Origin: a virus
DNA: 39,050 bases
IMG/VR virus record: IMGVR_UViG_3300042560_000858
Coordinates: 1 to 39,050 of that record
Strand: one strand, 5' to 3'
The notes beneath the pieces were generated by a model. It saw nothing but the letters and a program-made list of their open reading frames with translations. It ran no database searches and was not told the DNA's origin. This document shows, piece by piece, positions 1-5,914 of this stretch (its first letter is position 1; each line of letters starts with the position of its first letter). The translations under genes and the position numbers were made by a program.

Positions 1-382
1 GCAACCACTCGTCACGCTTCGCGTCCTTGCCGCCCATCCAGCCACGCACCCTGTAGTGCGGAGCAACGCCGGTCACGAGCACCCACGTCGCATCGTCGGA
101 GTCCTGCGGTCGGACAATCAGTTCGTAGGCATGTTGGGATCGAGTGCGGACTTGCAGCCCCGGAATGTCATCCCTGGAGAACGTGTCCACGGAGCCATCC
201 CAGTAGCGGCCGAGAGCCTTGGCGACGGCCAACTCACCGCACGCACCCTCGCAGTGCTCTGTCCAGCCGACTCCCGAGAATCCATACCCAGGAGTCCGAC
301 CTGCCTTGACTGAGGCAAGGTGCCGCAGGCGGCCGATCTCGGACGCCATAGCCACCTCGTGCCATGTCAGCGTGATGTCCAT
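1..382 (-). CDS. Phage protein with possible PD-(D/E)XK-like core, 3' end cut by window edge
   Basis: Reading frame from an ATG at 382, open to base 1, so 127 residues are visible and the C-terminus is outside the window. It begins one base after the TGA of the upstream gene, with GGAGGAG just before the start. The visible part has 'EGACGELAVAKALGRYWDGS' (about 45-64), then 'DDIPGLQVRTRS' (about 71-82). The order acidic residue, helix, D, then a beta strand ending Q-V-R is what a PD-(D/E)XK nuclease core looks like, with R where K is usual. I recall this as a common uncharacterised phage family found near recombination genes. A nuclease role is inference; it could be a non-catalytic fold member. 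It lies at the downstream end of the recombination module. Confidence 0.72.
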   Translation of the reverse strand, partial: MDITLTWHEVAMASEIGRLRHLASVKAGRTPGYGFSGVGWTEHCEGACGELAVAKALGRYWDGSVDTFSRDDIPGLQVRTRSQHAYELIVRPQDSDDATWVLVTGVAPHYRVRGWMGGKDAKRDEWL

Positions 383-383
383 A

Positions 384-665
384 TCACTCCTCCATTCCCT
401 TGAAGGCTTCCGACCGCAGCCACATTGCCGCCTGGGCCAACCACTGAGACAGGGCGAACACCTCGTCGGCTTTCGTCAGGTGGATCATTCCGTCCGCATC
501 GAGCATCACGCACGGGATCTTGCCAAACTCCTTGAGGTACTCCTGCTCCGTCTCCTCGTCCGTGAACTCCAGCACGGGGGCTGCGCCTGCTGGGCTACAC
601 ACACCCAGCAGGCGCTCCCCGTAGTCGGTAGTCACGGTGAGGACTGTGACCTGCGACATTCCCAC
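384..665 (-). CDS. Small hypothetical phage protein (93 aa, GTG start)
   Basis: I do not recognise a family. The start is taken as GTG at 665 because GAGGAG lies 8 bases upstream and the GTG overlaps the TAG stop of the preceding gene (TAGTG). An ATG two codons later (659) has a poorer site. The N-terminal half looks like beta strands ('SQVTVLTVTTDYGERLLGV'), followed by an acidic stretch 'EFTDEETEQEYLKEFG' and a C-terminal amphipathic helix ('ALSQWLAQAAMWLRSEAF'). No membrane segment or metal site is visible. It is co-directional with and coupled to its neighbours, so it is probably an accessory member of the DNA recombination module. Confidence 0.7.
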   Translation of the reverse strand: MGMSQVTVLTVTTDYGERLLGVCSPAGAAPVLEFTDEETEQEYLKEFGKIPCVMLDADGMIHLTKADEVFALSQWLAQAAMWLRSEAFKGMEE

Positions 666-1000
666 TAGAAGGGCTCCTCACGCTTGGATGGCTGGTACTT
701 CGTCCACCCACGGTTGGGTAGCCAGTTGCCCTCCTTGTCCTTCCGCCTGGGGAACAGCGTCCCTCCGGCCTTGTGCTGACCGAACTGAAGCACGGCACCG
801 CAGTCAGCGCACCGAAGCTCGTAGTAGTCGTTGCCTTCAACGTGACGCACCACGAAGCGGAGGTTCTCGCTGCCGCACGCACCGCACTTCGCCTCGCCGA
901 CAAGCTCCTGCGCAGCCGACATGGCCTTGAACAACTCCTTCTGGTTGTCCGCGTCCACCTCGACAGTCAATCGCTCGCTGGCCCTGAATACGATCTTCAT
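665..1000 (-). CDS. Zinc-ribbon protein of phage recombination module (111 aa)
   Basis: The start is the ATG at 1000, not an earlier one, because AGGAG lies 7 bases upstream and the conserved sequence begins there. The N-terminal 37 residues form a beta-rich segment ending in a helix ('NQKELFKAMSAAQEL'). Cys39 and Cys42, then Cys64 and Cys67 ('CGAC' and 'CADC'), form a four-cysteine zinc ribbon. The tail has the pattern 'GGTLFPRRKDKEGNWLPNRG'. I remember closely similar uncharacterised proteins in many temperate phages beside single-strand-annealing or exonuclease genes. Zinc binding is well supported by the cysteine spacing. A role in single-stranded DNA handling is inference from context. 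Confidence 0.85.
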   Translation of the reverse strand: MKIVFRASERLTVEVDADNQKELFKAMSAAQELVGEAKCGACGSENLRFVVRHVEGNDYYELRCADCGAVLQFGQHKAGGTLFPRRKDKEGNWLPNRGWTKYQPSKREEPF

Positions 1001-1016
1001 CACACTCTCCTTGGGG

Positions 1017-1169
1017 TTATCGTTTGGGACGGGGGCGAATGGGCGGGCACTTGCCGCCTGGGCACTTCCCTCGTTCCACAACGGACTTGCACACATATCC
1101 CTCCGTGTCGTCATCCATGAACGACACAGGGGCACACATCAGCACGAGCACAGCCAGAATCCATCTCAT
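1017..1169 (-). CDS. Small exported Cys-containing peptide (50 aa), below usual ORF cut-offs
   Basis: Short gene from an ATG at 1169 to a TAA at 1017-1019, preceded by AAGGA about 6 bases upstream. The first 17 residues ('MRWILAVLVLMCAPVSF') have the basic start and hydrophobic core of a signal peptide or single membrane anchor. The mature part 'DDDTEGYVCKSVVERGKCPG' holds cysteines, with a proline- and basic-rich end. Cysteines are at 12, 27, 36 and 41. Met11-Cys12 is not a good lipobox, so lipidation is doubtful. It sits 17 bases before the start of the zinc-ribbon gene and is co-directional. Function unknown; an envelope peptide, or a lysis or exclusion accessory, is possible. The SD, signal-like start and tight placement argue that it is real. 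Confidence 0.6.
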   Translation of the reverse strand: MRWILAVLVLMCAPVSFMDDDTEGYVCKSVVERGKCPGGKCPPIRPRPKR

Positions 1170-1487
1170 TTCGATTCCTTTCTCTGTTGAGACTTACGAA
1201 CCAATCGAACTCCAGACCCCATCCCTTCTGAGATGGCCTAATCGCCTCCTCAGTTGCGGATGCTGCCAGCCAATCTCCTTATTGGCTTCATCTCAGTTGG
1301 CCCAGGACGCTGGGGTTTTGCCGGATCGCTTACCGGCGCGTTGCAGGGACTTCGTGAGATGGCTGACATACTTGTGCGGACTTGCCGCTCCAGCCGTTTT
1401 CCGTGCTGGCTTTCTTTATGCTCGCGCTTTTGGTTGTCAGGTGGCGGGTGCTGCGAGAAAATGAACCGCCGTAATCAGCGTGGTCAG
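1170..1487. other. Gene-poor stretch with a small hairpin
   Basis: About 318 bases between the resolvase-like gene and the 50-aa peptide gene, the longest region without a convincing gene. At 1268-1287 there is a perfect 7-bp inverted repeat (AGCCAAT/ATTGGCT) with a 6-base loop that reads AAGGAG on the minus strand. Short frames exist on both strands: 39 codons at 1250-1369 minus, and a hydrophobic frame of about 30 codons at 1382-1474 plus. None has a properly spaced ribosome binding site. I see no clear promoter. It may carry regulatory RNA structure or be the remains of a lost gene. Confidence 0.4.
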
Positions 1488-1865
1488 TTACTTGGTGAGT
1501 GCCTCCCAGTTGTCGAGGTACTTGCTCTTGGGCTGGAGCCTGATCGCGTTGCGGTGCTCCGGTATGTCCGAACGAGGGACGACGTAGACCTCCATCGTCG
1601 GCGTCCAGACGAGCACCCAGACCGTGAAGCTGTGCTTTGTCCCGTAGCGGGACATACGCTTTCCGCCGCTCCGCTCCCGTCGCAGGTCGAACTTCCTCGA
1701 ACGACGGTTCGCCTCTGTAAATCCGCTTGATCGAACTTGAGCAGCAGATAGAACGCCGCCCTTGCTGACGACGAGATCGCAGCCCGAATCGAACGCAGGC
1801 AGGAACACGTCGAAGCCACGCGACAGAAGTTCAGCAGCGATGCAGAACTCAACCGCCTTGCCCAT
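1488..1865 (-). CDS. PD-(D/E)XK nuclease-like protein, candidate junction resolvase (125 aa)
   Basis: The ATG at 1865 is chosen because the conserved fold begins there: 'MGKAVEFCIAAELLSRGFDV' (Glu6 on the first helix), 'FDSGCDLVVSKGG' (Asp30), then 'AAQVRSSG' (Gln43-Val-Arg45). This is the order of the small PD-(D/E)XK_5-type endonucleases and archaeal-type Holliday junction resolvases, where the last motif is normally QVK or EVK. Here Lys is replaced by Arg, so catalysis is uncertain. A basic stretch 'RRSRKFDLRRERSGGKR' follows and could bind DNA. It starts 13 bases after the helicase stop. With exonuclease, ERF annealer and helicase upstream, a branch-resolution role in phage recombination is a reasonable inference. 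Confidence 0.75.
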   Translation of the reverse strand: MGKAVEFCIAAELLSRGFDVFLPAFDSGCDLVVSKGGVLSAAQVRSSGFTEANRRSRKFDLRRERSGGKRMSRYGTKHSFTVWVLVWTPTMEVYVVPRSDIPEHRNAIRLQPKSKYLDNWEALTK

Positions 1866-1878
1866 GCGTGCGTTTTCA

Positions 1879-3396
1879 TTAGGCCCCCGCCTTTTCTTGC
1901 CGATGACGTAGCTCCTTGCGGACCGCCTCCACGAGAGGCGTAGCCCTCTTGGCCTTCTTGCTGACCGAGTGGAGGTAGCTGCTGGGCAGTTCGCGGATGA
2001 GTTGGCCCTTGTATTGGCCGTAGAGCATCCGCCAGCCTCGCTTGGGCTTGGCCTCCTCCGGGGCTGAGAACACGTCCCTGTCCTCACTGGAGAACGTGAC
2101 GCCGACCACGAGGCCACGTCTCTTCTCCTTCATGGCCTCAAGCTCTCGGCGGATGCGGTCAGCCTCGATGCTGTCTTGGGCGGCGGTTGCGGCGAGCACG
2201 TCCATGCCGTCCGACCCAACCGACTGCATCATGGTCTTGCGACGGTCCTTGCTCTTGCGAACCTTCGCGTCGAGCACGTCGAGGCAGTTGAGGATCTGCA
2301 TCGTCCGGCTGGTGTCGGTGATGTCGTGGATGTGAACGACCGGCTTGGGGCTGCGGGCAATCGCAGCCGCACGCTCCTCGCGGTTCATGTCGGGGTCGAG
2401 CACCCCCGGAAGGACTCGCGTTCCTCTCCCGATCCGCTGCTCATAGCGAGACAGGCTCCTCGTCGGGCAGGCCATGTAGACGCGGCGAAGGTCGGGGTGA
2501 TCCCAGCCGAAGTTCAGCACGCCGACGTTGACGATGACGTGGGCCTCGCCGCTACGGAAGGCGTCCATGTTGGCCGTGCGCTCGGGCAGTTGCTGCTTGC
2601 TGTGGACGAGTGCCGACTTCACTCCGTAGCGGGTGAACACGTCCGCAAGCAGGCGGGCCTGATTCACGTCGCGACAGAACACCGCAGAAGGCTCACGCTT
2701 GTAGGTCGTGAACACCATGCTGGCGATCTCTTGAACGGCGTGCTCGGCACACAGCACACGCTGGAGAAGCTCCTCGTCCCAGTGCTCCTTCTGCTCGTCC
2801 ACCCATGTCATGTCGATGGCCTCCATCTCGTGGAGGTGAGCGACCGGACGCACTAGGTAGGCGTCCTCAATGGCGGACAGGAGCGAGTAGACGTAGCACG
2901 GCCGATCCCAGTACCGGAGGGCCTTGCCCTTGCCCTTGTACGGGGTGGCCGACACGCCGAAGACGTAGGCCCCGTTGTTCTCGAAGTGCTGCAAAACACG
3001 CTCGAAACGCGGGGTCATGCCGTGATGGCACTCGTCCACAACCACCGCCGTGATCCCGTCGAACGCCATCCCCTCGAAGCGGTCTCGGGACAGGAGCGTG
3101 TCACGGCTGGCGAGGATGACGCGGCTGCGGATGAACGGAGAGATGAGTGCCCGGTTCACTCCCTGCTCCACGTCAACGTGCTCGCCGAGATACTTCGACA
3201 ACACGCCCTGCATCTGATCGAGCAGCGTCAGCCCCGGCACGATGACGAGGCACCGCCGAGAGATGCGGGCGATCTCGCTGATCACGACAGACTTCCCTGC
3301 GCCAGTAGGCAGGCATCCGACGTTGCGACGACGGCCACGCCGTGCCGCTGCGCAGAATGCCTGCACTAGCTCCGTCTGGTATGGTCTGAATTGCAT
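1879..3396 (-). CDS. SF2 (DEAD/DEAH-type) DNA/RNA helicase
   Basis: A 505-aa superfamily 2 helicase. From the ATG at 3396 the motifs run in order: Q-motif-like 'FRPYQTELV' (3-11), Walker A 'PTGAGKS' (30-36), motif II 'DECHH' (121-125), motif III 'SATP' (149-152) and motif VI 'QRIGRGTR' (321-328). The layout resembles phage and UvsW/RadD-like branch-processing helicases. The C-terminal 150 residues have no recognised domain. A GTG at 3438 would add 14 residues but lies inside a terminator hairpin and has no SD, so the ATG is preferred. It probably remodels recombination intermediates made by the upstream exonuclease and ERF proteins. It is separated from them by that intrinsic terminator, so its expression should depend on read-through or a promoter I cannot see. 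Confidence 0.88.
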   Translation of the reverse strand: MQFRPYQTELVQAFCAAARRGRRRNVGCLPTGAGKSVVISEIARISRRCLVIVPGLTLLDQMQGVLSKYLGEHVDVEQGVNRALISPFIRSRVILASRDTLLSRDRFEGMAFDGITAVVVDECHHGMTPRFERVLQHFENNGAYVFGVSATPYKGKGKALRYWDRPCYVYSLLSAIEDAYLVRPVAHLHEMEAIDMTWVDEQKEHWDEELLQRVLCAEHAVQEIASMVFTTYKREPSAVFCRDVNQARLLADVFTRYGVKSALVHSKQQLPERTANMDAFRSGEAHVIVNVGVLNFGWDHPDLRRVYMACPTRSLSRYEQRIGRGTRVLPGVLDPDMNREERAAAIARSPKPVVHIHDITDTSRTMQILNCLDVLDAKVRKSKDRRKTMMQSVGSDGMDVLAATAAQDSIEADRIRRELEAMKEKRRGLVVGVTFSSEDRDVFSAPEEAKPKRGWRMLYGQYKGQLIRELPSSYLHSVSKKAKRATPLVEAVRKELRHRQEKAGA

Positions 3397-3420
3397 GTCA
3401 CCCGTCCGTGGGTTGTGTGG

Positions 3421-3455
3421 AAAAAGTGCCCCCTGCACGCGACACCGGGGGGCAC
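3421..3455 (-). terminator. Intrinsic terminator between ERF and helicase genes
   Basis: On the minus strand a perfect 8-bp GC-rich stem (GTGCCCCC at 3455-3448 pairing with GGGGGCAC at 3433-3426) encloses a 14-base loop and is followed at once by TTTTT (3425-3421). This is a textbook Rho-independent terminator. It lies downstream of the annealing-protein stop and ends 24 bases before the helicase ATG, so it can act as an attenuator. Confidence 0.82.
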
Positions 3456-3489
3456 GGCGAGGAGGTTCGCCGCGTGCTGCGTTGTGTCC

Positions 3490-4149
3490 CTACGTTGCGG
3501 CAACAAGCTCCTTCTTCTGCTGCCTTGGCTTCGCCGCGTCCTGCTTCGCATCCAGCGAGTCGCATACCGCTTGCAGGCGAGTCTGTGCCTCCGGCGTCAA
3601 CGCCCCGGCTGCGACCCTGCGAGCCACTTCATCCATGACCACCTTCCTGTCTTCCGCCGTGGCCTTGGCCTTGAGGGCGAGGGTGGCTTTCCGTTCCACC
3701 TCCCGCTCCTCGTTGACCGCAGCAACAGCGTGCTCGGCGTTTGCCGTCCGGCCGTCGTCCTCGTCCTCCGCAGCGATGCCGAGAATCGCCGCAAGCTCGA
3801 TCCGCCTCATGTAAGTGGCGGTCGCAGCCAACCGCTGCGGCTCCAGCCCCCCGGCGATCGGCAGGACCGACCGAATCATCTGCCCGGACTTGTGGCCCAG
3901 CGTTGTGACGAGGGCCATCTGCCCGCTCTCGCTCCACGGCATGAAGGTCTGGATGACCGACAGCCCGTTGGCTGCAAGCGGCTCGCGTGCCGTGTCGAGA
4001 AGGGTCGCAAGATCCGCGTACTTCCCGAACTCCCCAGTGCAGGTACGGGGAGCGTTGCGAAGCTGCCCGAAAGCCGTAGAAAGGGCGGCGAAAAGCTGGT
4101 CTAGGGACTGACTCTGTTCGGTGGCAGTGATGCCGTAGGTGATGCTCAT
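3490..4149 (-). CDS. erf: ERF-family single-strand annealing recombinase
   Basis: A 219-aa protein with the ERF pattern. 'KYADLATLLDTAREPLAANG' (43-62) is followed by 'LSVIQTF', 'LVTTLGHKSGQMIRSVLPI' (80-98), the 'PQRLAATATYMRRIELAAIL' region (104-123) and the acidic 'AAEDEDDG' (126-133). ERF proteins form rings that anneal complementary single strands during phage recombination and genome circularisation. The C-terminal third is helical, charged and variable, as is usual. The SD (TAGGAGG) overlaps the stop codon of the exonuclease gene 8 bases upstream, so the two are likely translationally coupled. They would form an exonuclease-annealase pair similar in logic to lambda Exo-Beta or RecE-RecT. 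Confidence 0.9.
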   Translation of the reverse strand: MSITYGITATEQSQSLDQLFAALSTAFGQLRNAPRTCTGEFGKYADLATLLDTAREPLAANGLSVIQTFMPWSESGQMALVTTLGHKSGQMIRSVLPIAGGLEPQRLAATATYMRRIELAAILGIAAEDEDDGRTANAEHAVAAVNEEREVERKATLALKAKATAEDRKVVMDEVARRVAAGALTPEAQTRLQAVCDSLDAKQDAAKPRQQKKELVAAT

Positions 4150-4157
4150 GTGTCCTC

Positions 4158-5072
4158 CTAAAACGCACGGCCGGGAACGGGAAGCTCGACCACCTCACCG
4201 TGCTGGTCCGGCACCCAGCAATCGAGGTCGAGACGCAGACGGATGTCCGCGATGGAAGAACGGATGGCCTCGCCGCCCTTGCTCGTCAGGGAGGGGGGCA
4301 GGGTGCAGACGAGGCACTCGTGGGGCGGGACGGTCGAGACGACAATGAAGTGCAGCGGCTGCGGCTCAAGGCCCATCGCCTCGATGCCACGCTGGTACAG
4401 CCAATCCTGGGCGTGGTACCCGTAGTTGAGGACGGCCTTCCACCAGTTCTTGTAGAGGCCCGTCTCCTTCGTGGTCTTCAGGTCAACGACGATCCCGTCT
4501 TTGGTCAGAACGTCGGGGCGGCAGCGGCTCGGGAAGCCGTCGATGTTGAACCGAACGGACAGTTCCCGGTCGGCAACCCTGTCCGGGTCAATTAGCCCCG
4601 CCGCAGCCCGGTTTTCTTCGATGCTGCGTACCTCTGCACGCAACTGTCTCAGTTCTTTCGGGCTGACAAGCTGCGCGTTAGGGGCGTTTTCTGCGGCCCA
4701 CGCCTTGGCTTCCTTGCCTATGGCCTGCGTGGCCGTGAGTAATTCATCGGGAGGTGCGACCACCTCCTGCCAGAACGCATCTCCTAGCTCCAGCCAAAGG
4801 TGGAGCAGGGTGCCGTGGCTCAGAGCGGCCGACTCATACGGAGGGGCCGTGCGAGCTATGTACCTCGCGTGGAATGCGGCTGCGCCATCAGAGTGATGAC
4901 ACCAGTACCCGCTTTTGGAGACAGTGACCGGGCAGCCGTGGTAGTCGGAGTTGCTTTCGCCTCTCCGAACTACCACAGCCCCCAGTGGGCGATACAGGAC
5001 TCGAACCTGTGACCCCCAGCTTGTCGAGCTAGTGGCATCAAGAAAACCGTCTGGTGACAAAACTTGAGTCAT
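4158..5072 (-). CDS. PD-(D/E)XK (RecE/RecB-like) exonuclease, N-terminus overlapping attP
   Basis: From the ATG at 5072 the protein has 304 residues. The family-typical entry motif 'SNSDYHGCPVTVSKSG' starts near residue 40. 'HGTLLH' is near 86, the catalytic strand 'RPDVLTKDGIVVDLKTT' covers about 185-201 (Asp187, Asp197, Lys199), and the RecB-type 'Q...Y' motif ('AQDWLY') is near 221-226. It would resect double-stranded ends for the ERF protein. The 5072 start has a near-perfect AAGAGGAGGT sequence 9 bases upstream; the ATG at 5111 has none. Residues 16-29 are encoded by the tRNA-like attP core, which is unusual. A GTG at 4976 lies just below the core with a weak GGGGG before it. Which start is used may differ between free and integrated phage. 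Confidence 0.87.
   Translation of the reverse strand: MTQVLSPDGFLDATSSTSWGSQVRVLYRPLGAVVVRRGESNSDYHGCPVTVSKSGYWCHHSDGAAAFHARYIARTAPPYESAALSHGTLLHLWLELGDAFWQEVVAPPDELLTATQAIGKEAKAWAAENAPNAQLVSPKELRQLRAEVRSIEENRAAAGLIDPDRVADRELSVRFNIDGFPSRCRPDVLTKDGIVVDLKTTKETGLYKNWWKAVLNYGYHAQDWLYQRGIEAMGLEPQPLHFIVVSTVPPHECLVCTLPPSLTSKGGEAIRSSIADIRLRLDLDCWVPDQHGEVVELPVPGRAF
4986..5031 (-). other. Candidate attP core: 3' half of a tRNA gene (anticodon GAC, Val)
   Basis: Read on the minus strand from 5025, canonical tRNA order is preserved: anticodon GAC, AA, the anticodon-stem 3' strand GCTGG, a 5-base variable loop, then the T arm ACAGG-TTCGAGT-CCTGT (5010-4994). The acceptor 3' strand ATCGCCC (4993-4987) and discriminator A (4986) follow. 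The 5' half (GGGCGAT acceptor strand and D arm) is absent. The bases at 5032-5028 can still pair with the anticodon stem, giving the dyad AGCT-CGACA-AGCT expected of a tyrosine recombinase crossover site. The base before the anticodon is C, not the invariant T33, so identity with the host tRNA probably starts at or near the anticodon. The site is 80 bases from the integrase start. Confidence 0.85.
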
Positions 5073-5081
5073 AGTGTGTGT

Positions 5082-5091
5082 ACCTCCTCTT
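5082..5091 (-). promoter_or_regulatory. Strong Shine-Dalgarno sequence deciding the exonuclease start
   Basis: AAGAGGAGGT on the minus strand, 9 bases before the ATG at 5072, is close to a perfect anti-16S match. It lies between the divergent exonuclease and integrase starts and on the integrase side of the attP core. Integration would therefore separate it from the exonuclease body. Confidence 0.75.
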
Positions 5092-5110
5092 AGTGGCTTA
5101 GTCCCCAACA

Positions 5111-5914
5111 ATGAACCCTACCACATTGGCAGAGCAGTACCTTTCGGCACGGTTGGTCACGCCGCAGTACGCAGAGCATATAAAGCGTACAGCCGGTAAG
5201 GTCGCATCCTTAGAACCGGCAGTCATCAACGGCTACCTCCGTGCTCGCCAGGAAGAAGTGTCGTCCGTAACGCTCGCCAACGAACGGCGGATGCTGCTGA
5301 CCCTCATGCGATATGGCTATGAGAGCCATCTCATCGAAGAAGCACCACGAGGCGTGATGCGAATCCGACAAGAGCAACCACCCGTTCGAGCGTGGAGTTT
5401 AGGGGCCGTCAAGACCCTGGTCAATACCAGTTGGAAGTGGAGGGGCCAACGGTTCGATTGCGGGGTGGACAAAGGTCTATTCATGGAGACGTGGCTGCGG
5501 CTGGGGTACGACACGGCGGCACGCTACGGGGACATTTTCTCGTGGACGAAAGACCACCTGCACGGCGACTGCATCTGCTGGGTGATGAGCAAGACGGGGA
5601 TCTCGATGACACGCCGGATCGGCCACGTCACGCAGGAGAGAGTAAGGGAGATATTGGAGGGCAGGGGGCTGCTCATAGTCGGCGGCATCATCAACCGCCG
5701 CTACAGCTTCCGCCTCTTCCGCAAGCTGCTATCGGAGGCTGGCATGTCCGGGTCTGGGAGGTGGCTTCGGCGGTCTGCGGCCACCCATGTAGAGGCCCGG
5801 AAGAAAGGCAGTGCCACGATCCTGCTGGGCCACAAAACGCCCACGCTCGCTTACCGCAGCTACGTCGATATGAGCCAGCTAGAAGAGGATGTCATGGTGC
5901 CGTCAATCGACTAG
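5111..5914 (+). CDS. int: Tyrosine recombinase (phage integrase)
   Basis: A 267-aa protein, the only confident plus-strand gene. A short core-binding domain (about 1-80) precedes the catalytic domain. Catalytic candidates are Arg138 ('AARYGD'), Lys161, Arg220 in 'RWLRRSAATH', His241 in 'LLGHKT' and the nucleophile Tyr251 in 'YRSYVD'. The usual first residue of the HxxR box is Arg217 instead of His. A stop codon lies just upstream at 5099-5101, and no good SD precedes the ATG, so translation is probably weak. At 267 aa it is short compared with lambda-type integrases and lacks an obvious arm-binding domain. Its start is 80 bases from the tRNA-like attP core, and its 3' end overlaps the convergent 1110-aa gene by 12 bases. 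It should catalyse integration into, and excision from, a host tRNA gene. Confidence 0.9.
   Translation: MNPTTLAEQYLSARLVTPQYAEHIKRTAGKVASLEPAVINGYLRARQEEVSSVTLANERRMLLTLMRYGYESHLIEEAPRGVMRIRQEQPPVRAWSLGAVKTLVNTSWKWRGQRFDCGVDKGLFMETWLRLGYDTAARYGDIFSWTKDHLHGDCICWVMSKTGISMTRRIGHVTQERVREILEGRGLLIVGGIINRRYSFRLFRKLLSEAGMSGSGRWLRRSAATHVEARKKGSATILLGHKTPTLAYRSYVDMSQLEEDVMVPSID

Noticed and set aside
1250-1369. 39-codon minus-strand frame after the resolvase-like gene
   Set aside because: No properly spaced SD and no recognisable protein feature.
1382-1474. Hydrophobic plus-strand frame of about 30 codons resembling a single membrane helix
   Set aside because: Only a TTG start, no ribosome binding site, and opposite in direction to all neighbours. 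Chance is as likely.
1254-1730. 158-codon plus-strand frame over the gene-poor stretch
   Set aside because: It begins with TTG, has no SD, and its second half is antisense to the well-supported PD-(D/E)XK gene. Its third positions do not show the bias of real genes here.
3397-3438. GTG start at 3438 for the helicase
   Set aside because: It lies in the terminator stem, lacks an SD, and the added 14 residues are not helicase-like.
4986-5031. Complete functional tRNA gene
   Set aside because: Only the part from the anticodon to the discriminator is present. The acceptor 5' strand and D arm are missing, and position 33 is C. It is an attachment site, not a tRNA gene.
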